In this document: one piece after another, positions 32,735 to 39,257 of the stretch
Layout of the letters: each line of letters starts with the position of its first letter
How positions within the stretch are numbered: position 1 is the first letter of the stretch
Assembly (NCBI GenBank): GCA_025996895.1
Contig: BNTW01000020.1
Span: 1-39,257, forward strand
From: Bacteroidia bacterium
GTDB lineage: Bacteria > Bacteroidota > Bacteroidia > Bacteroidales > Azobacteroidaceae
DNA: 39,257 bases
Direction of reading: 5' to 3'
Position numbers and translations under genes: made by a program
Notes under the pieces: model-generated
The model's input: the letters and a program-made list of their open reading frames with translations, nothing else
The model's database searches: none
What the model was told of the DNA's origin: nothing

Positions 32735-33195
32735 TAGACTTCGTCGTTTGCATAAAGGTTAGACAATAAAGACGGATTATAGCTAAATAATTCATCTTCT
32801 TTAAAAAATCGCTTCAGTTCGATAACCGCTGTTTTTGTGGAATCGGAAGCATGGACGATATTTTCCTGCACACTCATGCTGTAATCTCCCCTGATTGTTC
32901 CGGGCAGCGCATGGCGTCCGTTAGTAACTCCGGTGATTGTTCGTACGACAGAAACGGCTTCTAAACCTTCCCAGCAACAAACGATTACCGGACATGTATT
33001 CATAGCATTTTTTACTCGTTGAAAAAATGGTTTATCCTTTAAATGGGCGTAGTGTTCGCTTAAAGTTTCATCACTCAACCACGTCATTTTCATGCCAACG
33101 AGTACCAAACCTTTTTTCTCAAAACGGCTGATAATCTCACCGATAAGTCCGCGTTGAACGGTACATGGCTTGAGGATTACGAGTGTTCTTTCCAT
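32734..33195 (-). CDS. ndk: Nucleoside diphosphate kinase
   Basis: 153 residues from the ATG at 33195 (MERTLVILKPCTVQRGLIGEII), which is the normal Ndk start; a longer reading to 33246 adds an unlikely leader. The active-site histidine is His115 in NIVHASDS (usually N-x-x-HGSDS, here with Ala for Gly). The P-loop-like VTNGRHALPGTIRGDY segment is intact. It transfers the gamma phosphate of ATP to nucleoside diphosphates in the cytoplasm. Confidence 0.93.
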   Translation of the reverse strand: MERTLVILKPCTVQRGLIGEIISRFEKKGLVLVGMKMTWLSDETLSEHYAHLKDKPFFQRVKNAMNTCPVIVCCWEGLEAVSVVRTITGVTNGRHALPGTIRGDYSMSVQENIVHASDSTKTAVIELKRFFKEDELFSYNPSLLSNLYANDEV

Positions 33196-33270
33196 CTTTT
33201 CGAGTGTTTCGGAAACAAAGAAAAAACATTTTTTCCTAAAAACCAAACATTTAACATACTTTTAATATAA

Positions 33271-34605
33271 TCATTCCAAATAAGAAGTAATTTGTCCGGA
33301 AATTTGCAGCAACGAAATTTCGCATAATTTGGTATTGTATTGGGCTTGCAACAAACGTTCTTCGGCTTCCAAAAGGCTGTTTTGCGCTTCGCGTAATTCA
33401 ATTCCCGACAATTCGCCCAAGCGATAACGTTCCATCGCAATATCGTAATTTTCGTGGGCTGCTTCCAGATTTTCTTCTTCCAAATCGGCTAATTCCAGAT
33501 TATTTTGGTAAGCTGTCCACATTTTAGACAAATCGGCTTTAAGAGAAAGTTCCAATTGTTGCTGTTCCAATTCGCGATTTTGAATAACAATGCGGACATT
33601 TTTCTGTTCCCTTTTCCGGTTAAACCCGTCGAAAAGGCTATAGCCCAACGTAAAACCGTAATTTGGCCCCAACGTATTTTGCCGTTTGGTATTTGAATTG
33701 TCCGTATCATATAAATTCAGGGTGTAACCGTAACCGGCATTCAGCTTTAAATAAGGATAATTACGCGATTGAACCGCTTTTAAATCCAATTCGCTCAATG
33801 TTTTATTTTTTTGTGAAAGCAACAGTCGCGAATTAGCTTCTGTTGTTTTTTCCCACAAAGCCGGCTGGTTTAATCCTTTATCGGTGTCAATGATTGTATC
33901 GCAAATTTGCAATTTTTGAGCCACATTTTCCAACGCCATTAACTGATTTAACACAATCGCAGAAGTATTAACTACTTCGTATTGCTTAATTAAATTCGAG
34001 CTGTCTGCGTTGAAATCCACGCGGGCTTGTTGTAGATCCAAGCGCGACATCGAGCCGATGTTGTAGCGTGCTTCCACAATCCGCAAGCGTTCTTTCGAGA
34101 GCGAAACCGCATATTTGAGGTTTTTCAGGCGCAAATTTTGCCGGACATAATTGTAATATTCCGAAGTGAGCGACGCAATTAGATTTTCAATCGTCAGGCG
34201 CGTCGTGATTTCTCCCATTTGTTGAAATTCCTTCAGCCGTTTATATTCGGTCTGCATGCGGAAACCGTCAAAAACCGTCCAATTCAGGTTTAAACCGATA
34301 TTCGCTCCCTGATTGAAAATATTGCGGTAGTTAATTGTCACATTCTCCACCGACTGCTGGTCAATATTGGATAGCGAGCCGTTGTAACCCGCATTGACAT
34401 CCAGCGTAGGCAAAATTCCCGCATTGCCCAATGTCACATTATTATCCGTAATCTGTTGTTCGTTGCGGACAATTCGAATATCGTAATTATGTTCCAGACC
34501 GGTTTCCAAAACCCGTTTCAAATCATACGTTTCCTGCGCAGAAGCGTAGAAAGGGAGAAATATAATAACCAGTATTGTCAAGCCTGAAATGACACGTTTT
34601 TTCAT
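33271..34605 (-). CDS. TolC-family outer membrane efflux protein
   Basis: 444 residues with a signal peptide (MKKRVISGLTILVIIFLPFYASAQ). Two OEP repeats form the beta-barrel and helical tunnel: LETGLEHNYDIRIVRNEQQITDNNVTLGNAGILPTLD and AVQSRNYPYLKLNAGYGYTL, with GELSGIELREAQNSLLEAEERLLQAQYNTKL near the end. It is the outer membrane channel of a tripartite efflux system. The start overlaps the pump stop by ATGA. Confidence 0.93.
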   Translation of the reverse strand: MKKRVISGLTILVIIFLPFYASAQETYDLKRVLETGLEHNYDIRIVRNEQQITDNNVTLGNAGILPTLDVNAGYNGSLSNIDQQSVENVTINYRNIFNQGANIGLNLNWTVFDGFRMQTEYKRLKEFQQMGEITTRLTIENLIASLTSEYYNYVRQNLRLKNLKYAVSLSKERLRIVEARYNIGSMSRLDLQQARVDFNADSSNLIKQYEVVNTSAIVLNQLMALENVAQKLQICDTIIDTDKGLNQPALWEKTTEANSRLLLSQKNKTLSELDLKAVQSRNYPYLKLNAGYGYTLNLYDTDNSNTKRQNTLGPNYGFTLGYSLFDGFNRKREQKNVRIVIQNRELEQQQLELSLKADLSKMWTAYQNNLELADLEEENLEAAHENYDIAMERYRLGELSGIELREAQNSLLEAEERLLQAQYNTKLCEISLLQISGQITSYLE

Positions 34606-37600
34606 TTTTCTTCTGTTTTTTTCCGATTTGTTGAAAAATAAGTATAGACCGCCGGCACAATAAACAGGGTGAGAAAAGTTGAAACCAGCATACCGCCGAT
34701 AACGGCAATCCCCATGGCAATACGGCTGTTTGCACCTTCCGCACTCGCAAACGCCAGCGGAAGCAAGCCCAAAACCGTCGCCAAACTCGTCATTAAAATC
34801 GGACGTAACCGTTGAATAGACGCCCCTTCAATGGCCTCCATTTTGTTCATGCCCGCTTCCTGTCGTTGATTGGCAAATTCGACAATCAAAATACCGTTTT
34901 TCGCCACTAACCCGATCAGCATGATAATCCCTATTTGACTAAAAATATTCATGGTTACACCGAACGCAAACATGAAAATCAACGCACCCGCAATCGCCAA
35001 CGGTACCGTTAGCATGATAATGAAGGGGTCTTTGAAACTCTCGAATTGAGCCGCCAAAATCAGAAAAATCAGAATAAGAGCCAACCCGAAGGCGAACATT
35101 AAACTTGACGAACTTTCCCTGAATTCTTTCGATTCGCCGCTCAATGCTGTGCGGAACGAATCGTCCAACACCTCTTTGGCGATTTTGTCCATTTCGTCCA
35201 ACCCTTCGCCGATAGTAACGCCTTCGGCTAATCCCGAACTGACGGTCGCTGAGTTAAACCGGTTGTAGCGATATAATTGCGGCGGCGCGACACTTTCCGA
35301 AAGTTCCACGAGATTGTCGAGTTGCACCATATTTCCCTCCGCATTCTTGATATAAATTGATTTCAAATCCAGCGGCGTGTTGCGTTGCTGGCGGTTGATT
35401 TCGGCCAAAATCTGGTATTGCTTGCCGTTCATATAAAAATAACCCATGCGTTGCCCGCTCAAAGCATACTGCAAGGTCTGCCCGATGTCGCGCGTACTCA
35501 CACCCAAAATGGCCGCCTTGTCGCGGTCGATTTCTACACGGGTTTCGGGCTTGGTAAATTTCAGATTGACATCCGCCATCTGGAATTTCGGGTTTTCATT
35601 CACCTTATTCATAAAGGCGGGAATAAATTCCTGCAATTTCTCGATACTTGTTGCCTGCAAAACATACTGAATAGGCATGCCCCCGCGTCGTCCACCGAAA
35701 GTGGACTGCTGCTGCACGAATGCCCGCGCCGCATTTTCGTTCCGTACGGCAACCGACAACGCATCTGCAATTTGCATCTGGCTTCGTTCGCGGTCTTTGA
35801 TGTCGGGTAAAACCAGCCGGATAAACGAACTTCCGCGGTTGACCATGCTGATATTTGATTCTCTTTCGGGTACGACGGAGTCGGTGATTGCCGCGATTTT
35901 ATTCGTATAATCACGATAAAATTCAAACGTAGAGCCTTCCGGCCCGCGGATATTAATGCTTACCTGCGAGCGGTCTTCCATCGGCGACATTTCTGCCGGT
36001 ATATTTTTCCATAAAATAAAAATCGAAATCAGCGTTAGGCCTATAATTAGCCAGGTTAAGCCCCGATGTTTCAAAAAATATTTCAATCCCCGGCTGTAAA
36101 AACGGTTTAATCCGGTGAAAAAAGGCTCTGTTTTCCGGTAAAACCAATTCGGATTGTCGGTTTTTCGCAACAATTTGGTTGATAACATCGGCGTAAAAGT
36201 CAGCGCGGCAAATGCCGAAATCAGCACCGCGCCCGAAATCACAATACTGAACTCGCGAAATAGCCGGCCGGTCATTCCCTGCAAAAAGACAATCGGTAGA
36301 AATACGGCCACCAGCGTAATGGTGGTCGAAATAATAGCGAAAAAAATCTCCTTCGATCCTTCAATGCCCGCCTCCACCGGACGCATGCCTTTTTCGATTT
36401 TTACATAAATATTTTCGGCCATTACAATCGCGTCATCGACCACCAACCCGACGGCTAACACAATGGCTAACAGCGACAAGGTGTTAATCGAAAATCCGGC
36501 GACATACATGATAAAAAACGAGCCGATGAGCGAAACCGGTATCACCACGCAGGGAACAAGTGTTACCCGCCAATCGCGCAAGAACAGAAAAATAATCACC
36601 ACCACCAGCAAGAATGCAATATAAACGGTTTCTTCTACTTCATGGATAGACGCGCGGATAAATTTCGTATTGTCGTAAGCCGGTGCTAAAACCACATCTT
36701 CGGGAAGGTCTTTTTGCATTTGTTTCATGCGCAACATCACCTCGTTGGAAATCTCGATTTGGTTGGCTCCGGGTTGTGGAATCACCACCACGCTCACCAT
36801 CGGTACGCCGTTTTTGCGCATGATGTTGCGCTGGTCTTCCGGCCCCAATTCGGCCGTTCCGATGTCGCGGAAACGAATAACATTAGAATTATCTTCCTTG
36901 ATAATCAGGTTGTTAAATTCTTCGGGCGTCTTCATCAAGCCCAATGTGCGGATGGTGAGTTCCATGCGGTCGCCTTCGATACTTCCCGACGGAAGTTCCA
37001 CATTTTCGCGGTCAATCGCGTTTTTCACGTCAATCGGCGTAATGCCGTAAGCCGCCATTTTCACCGGGTCGAGCCACAAGCGCATAGAATAGCGTTTTTC
37101 GCCCCAAATAGCTACCGAACTGACGTTTTGGATGGTCTGCAACTGCTCTTTGACGGTCAAATCGGCTATTTCGCTCAGTTCCAGCAAATTGCGTTTTTCG
37201 CTTTGCAGAGTTAATTGCAAAATCGGCTGGTCGTCCGCGTCGGCTTTCGATACCGTCGGTGGGTCGCAGTCGCGGGGCAAAAATCGTTGCGCACGCGAAA
37301 CCTTGTCACGCACGTCGTTGGCCGCCGTTTCCATATCCACACTCAACTCAAACTCGACCGTAATCCGCGACGAGCCTTGACTGCTGTTGCTCGACAACGA
37401 ACGAATGCCCGGAATGCCGTTGATGTTCTGTTCCAACGGCTCGGTAATTTGATTTTCTATGATGTCGGCGTTCGCCCCCGGATAACTCACATTGACCGTT
37501 ATGATGGGGTTATCCACACTCGGATATTCGCGCACGCCCAGATACGTGTAACCGATAAATCCGAATATCAAAATGATCAACACCAAAACGGTGGATAAAA

Positions 37601-37634
37601 CCGGTCGCCTGATACTTAATTCCGAAATATTCAC
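34602..37634 (-). CDS. RND efflux pump, HAE-1 family (AcrB/MdtB-like)
   Basis: 1010 residues, the normal RND length. It has twelve membrane helices in two halves and large periplasmic loops. The N-terminus MNISELSIRRPVLSTVLVLIIL is typical. The proton-relay pair is VGLVVDDAIVMAENIY (Asp-Asp in TM4). The second half repeats the fold with LIGLVAKNGILIVEFANQ. The loop ITEPLEQNINGIPGIRSLSS is characteristic of drug or lipid-exporting HAE-1 pumps. It exports hydrophobic compounds using the proton gradient. It lies between the adaptor (3 nt gap) and the TolC-like gene (4-bp overlap). Substrates cannot be named. Confidence 0.95.
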   Translation of the reverse strand: MNISELSIRRPVLSTVLVLIILIFGFIGYTYLGVREYPSVDNPIITVNVSYPGANADIIENQITEPLEQNINGIPGIRSLSSNSSQGSSRITVEFELSVDMETAANDVRDKVSRAQRFLPRDCDPPTVSKADADDQPILQLTLQSEKRNLLELSEIADLTVKEQLQTIQNVSSVAIWGEKRYSMRLWLDPVKMAAYGITPIDVKNAIDRENVELPSGSIEGDRMELTIRTLGLMKTPEEFNNLIIKEDNSNVIRFRDIGTAELGPEDQRNIMRKNGVPMVSVVVIPQPGANQIEISNEVMLRMKQMQKDLPEDVVLAPAYDNTKFIRASIHEVEETVYIAFLLVVVIIFLFLRDWRVTLVPCVVIPVSLIGSFFIMYVAGFSINTLSLLAIVLAVGLVVDDAIVMAENIYVKIEKGMRPVEAGIEGSKEIFFAIISTTITLVAVFLPIVFLQGMTGRLFREFSIVISGAVLISAFAALTFTPMLSTKLLRKTDNPNWFYRKTEPFFTGLNRFYSRGLKYFLKHRGLTWLIIGLTLISIFILWKNIPAEMSPMEDRSQVSINIRGPEGSTFEFYRDYTNKIAAITDSVVPERESNISMVNRGSSFIRLVLPDIKDRERSQMQIADALSVAVRNENAARAFVQQQSTFGGRRGGMPIQYVLQATSIEKLQEFIPAFMNKVNENPKFQMADVNLKFTKPETRVEIDRDKAAILGVSTRDIGQTLQYALSGQRMGYFYMNGKQYQILAEINRQQRNTPLDLKSIYIKNAEGNMVQLDNLVELSESVAPPQLYRYNRFNSATVSSGLAEGVTIGEGLDEMDKIAKEVLDDSFRTALSGESKEFRESSSSLMFAFGLALILIFLILAAQFESFKDPFIIMLTVPLAIAGALIFMFAFGVTMNIFSQIGIIMLIGLVAKNGILIVEFANQRQEAGMNKMEAIEGASIQRLRPILMTSLATVLGLLPLAFASAEGANSRIAMGIAVIGGMLVSTFLTLFIVPAVYTYFSTNRKKTEEK

Positions 37635-37637
37635 AAT

Positions 37638-38741
37638 TTATTGTATTTGATTGTCAATTTTCACGGGCAAACCATCTCTCAACTGCATCACGCCTGTAAT
37701 AATCAGCGTATCGCCCGCGTGCAACCCCTGCAACACCTGAATATTGGACTCCGTACGCAGGCCTTTGGCAACCTCAATCTGTTGGGCTTTTCCGTCGGAA
37801 TAGAGATAGGCAATGTCGCGCCCCATTTCGCTGATAATCGCCTCGTTGGGAATAGTCAGCGCATTGACGATTTCGTACGATTTGATTTCGATGGAAGCCG
37901 TCCGTCCTGGCGCGAGTCGTCCGTTGGTATTCGGATAAGTCGCCCGTGCCTTTAGCGTCCTCATTTTCAAATCAATTCGTGATTCGACGGCATACACTTG
38001 TGCCGAATAACGAGTTAAATCGGGAGGAATAATGAACGTTATGTGCGTTCCTTGTCTTACCAGATGGGCATTTTTCTCATTCACGGAAAATTCTACTTTC
38101 AACGGAATAATTTTTGTCAAAGACGCAATCACCGTAGTAGGGGAAGCATAACTCCCTTCGCTCACCTGCCGTAGGCCGATAACGCCATCGAAAGGTGCCC
38201 GCAGTTCGGTTTCCGCAATCCGCGCCTTCGCCAACTCAATGTCTGCATGCAATTTTTCCAATTCGGTCGTTACCTGTTCGTAGGCCTCTTTGCTGACCGC
38301 ATCTTTCTCCAACAACGATTTTTGCCGGAAAACGCGATCTTCCATCAGTGGGATTTGCGCTTCGAGTTTTTTCAATTCCGCCTGCAACGGCTTGTCATTC
38401 ACTTTCGCCAGCAAATCGCCTTTCTTCACTGCCGTTCCTTCCTGAAAAGAAATAGTAGTGATTTTTCCCGAAGTTTCGAACGTCAAATCCACTTCTTCGT
38501 CGGGAATTAAATTGCCGGTTGTCCGAACGACGTCGATCAAATTTTCCGGCCGGATCACTTTAATGGCTACGTTCAACGGCCCGCCTTTCTGCCGGTTTTG
38601 TGCCGGCACAGGTACGTTTTTCAGTTCGACCGGCACTGCTGTTTCTTTCTTAAAATGCTTCGATACAGTAGGATACAACGCCATACCGAGAATAAACAGA
38701 GCAATGAGGATAATTAGTAATATTCGTATTGTTTTATTCAT
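37638..38741 (-). CDS. RND periplasmic adaptor (membrane fusion protein)
   Basis: 367 residues. An N-terminal anchor (about 6-24, RILLIILIALFILGMALYP) is followed by the adaptor fold. The biotinyl-lipoyl halves are VDLTFETSGKITTISFQEGTAVKKGDLLAKVND and ELRAPFDGVIGLRQVSEGSYASP, with an alpha-hairpin between them (ELKKLEAQIPLMEDRV). The beta-barrel part includes PLKVEFSVNEKNAHLVRQG. It links the inner membrane pump to TolC. It is the first gene of the efflux operon. A TATTTTTG box (38788-38781) is the likely -7 element; no well-spaced -33 box is seen. Confidence 0.93.
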   Translation of the reverse strand: MNKTIRILLIILIALFILGMALYPTVSKHFKKETAVPVELKNVPVPAQNRQKGGPLNVAIKVIRPENLIDVVRTTGNLIPDEEVDLTFETSGKITTISFQEGTAVKKGDLLAKVNDKPLQAELKKLEAQIPLMEDRVFRQKSLLEKDAVSKEAYEQVTTELEKLHADIELAKARIAETELRAPFDGVIGLRQVSEGSYASPTTVIASLTKIIPLKVEFSVNEKNAHLVRQGTHITFIIPPDLTRYSAQVYAVESRIDLKMRTLKARATYPNTNGRLAPGRTASIEIKSYEIVNALTIPNEAIISEMGRDIAYLYSDGKAQQIEVAKGLRTESNIQVLQGLHAGDTLIITGVMQLRDGLPVKIDNQIQ

Positions 38742-38855
38742 GAAAAACTGTCTTTATGAGTGTATAAAATCAAGAGTATGCAAAAATAGAATTTTTATAT
38801 GAAGAAATGCTTACAAAAGGGGTTAATTTATGTTATTCCGACCGAACTTTGACTT

Positions 38856-38871
38856 TGGCACGTTCTTTGCT
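38856..38871 (+). promoter_or_regulatory. Sigma-54-type promoter facing right
   Basis: TGGCACGttctTTGCT matches the -24/-12 consensus TGGCACG-N4-TTGC[AT] exactly, in a region with no other gene on this strand. Start point about 38883. The target lies to the right of the window or is a small RNA in 38884-39257. Confidence 0.6.
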
Positions 38872-39107
38872 ATATCCTCCCTTCGTAACAATTTGTGATG
38901 CGAACAATTCTTAAAAAAAGTGTGGTTTATGTTGTAAAACATATCAAATTATTTTAAAAAATGCAAAATAATATGCTATACACACACACATTACTCACCT
39001 GGCGGTTTAACATAAATTCACGCGCTACACGTCTTGTAACGCGTCTTTTTTCTCACGCGCGTAATATACAAAATTTATTTTTAATACGCAACAATCCCGA
39101 AGGCGTT

Positions 39108-39222
39108 TTCACCCCCCAGCCCCCTGAAGGGGGGGGGGAAAGCCCTTTCAAGATTGTGTGCTACAAATGCAAGATTGTGCGCTGCCACTCCCTCCCCTTC
39201 AGGGGAGGGCTGGGGTGGGGTC
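39108..39222. repeat. GC-rich inverted-repeat element
   Basis: A CACCCCCCAGCCCCCTGAAG-type sequence on the left is matched in inverse by CCTTCAGGGGAGGGCTGGGG on the right. They flank about 50 bp containing two copies of AAGATTGTG. Such CCCAGCCCCCTGAAGGGG ends are seen as small non-coding repeats in Bacteroidota genomes. An A/T-rich array (aactcataactcataattc) follows at 39226-39257. No gene is seen in 38742-39257. Confidence 0.6.
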
Positions 39223-39257
39223 ATTCTCAACTCATAACTCATAATTCATAACTCAAA

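Noticed and set aside
36714..37214. Plus-strand frames opposite the RND pump
   Set aside because: Histidine- and arginine-rich shadows of a well recognised pump gene.
38961..39251. Small open frame at the right end
   Set aside because: It runs through the GC-rich inverted repeat and low-complexity array, so it is not a credible gene.

Overview
The window looks like a Bacteroidota (probably Bacteroidales) chromosome segment. Support comes from promoter boxes of the Bacteroidota type (TTTG, about 19-22 nt, TAnnTTTG), a type II-C Cas9 of 1441 residues, DUF3408/DUF3876-type mobilization genes, tandem Tsr/IntDOT-like recombinases, AT-rich intergenic DNA, and short AATTCGTAATT-type repeats. All calls are made by eye from sequence; no database search was run.

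Layout. (A) 1-7777, minus strand: one tightly packed operon, cas9, a RhuM-family gene that overlaps cas9 by an ATGA, a secreted PNPOx-like flavoprotein, cas1, cas2, free methionine-(R)-sulfoxide reductase and the start of a lipoprotein gene. The Cas9 RuvC residues look intact, but the acidic residue before the HNH histidine reads as methionine. (B) 7790-8010: two tandem tracrRNA-like units. The first has its own promoter. An opposing promoter would transcribe cas9 through the antisense of this RNA. No CRISPR array is visible anywhere in the window. (C) about 8055-31548: a nested pair of mobile elements. The outer one is about 7 kb without its insert, with an integrase, an excisionase-like gene, a filamentous-phage-type Rep and small unknown genes. 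It is bounded by a 20-bp direct repeat (19/20) and sits between the second tracr-like unit and a third, partial tracr-like copy at 31682. The outer integrase gene is itself split at the codons of its HTARH active-site motif by an inner element of about 16.5 kb (14007-30498).

(D) The inner element carries two tandem tyrosine recombinases, a short RhuM-like gene, two HTH genes, a MobC/relaxase module, an IS630-family insertion sequence, and an unusual cargo operon (22501-30182). The cargo holds livG, livF, a periplasmic binding protein, two paralogous two-TM proteins of unknown function, a radical SAM protein, livH and livM, nearly all joined by overlapping or abutting start and stop codons. 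The IS630 copy sits between a good promoter and the first gene of this operon.

(E) 31766-38741, minus strand: ordinary chromosomal genes, namely a RND efflux system (adaptor, pump, TolC-like outer membrane factor), nucleoside diphosphate kinase, and a LysM/M23 envelope peptidase. (F) 38742-39257: no gene, but a near-consensus sigma-54 promoter facing right and GC-rich inverted repeats.

The strongest candidates for something new are the Liv transporter/radical SAM/paired membrane protein operon carried as mobile cargo, the translational coupling of a RhuM protein to an HNH-divergent Cas9, and the tandem tracrRNA-like units with a mobile element lodged among them.
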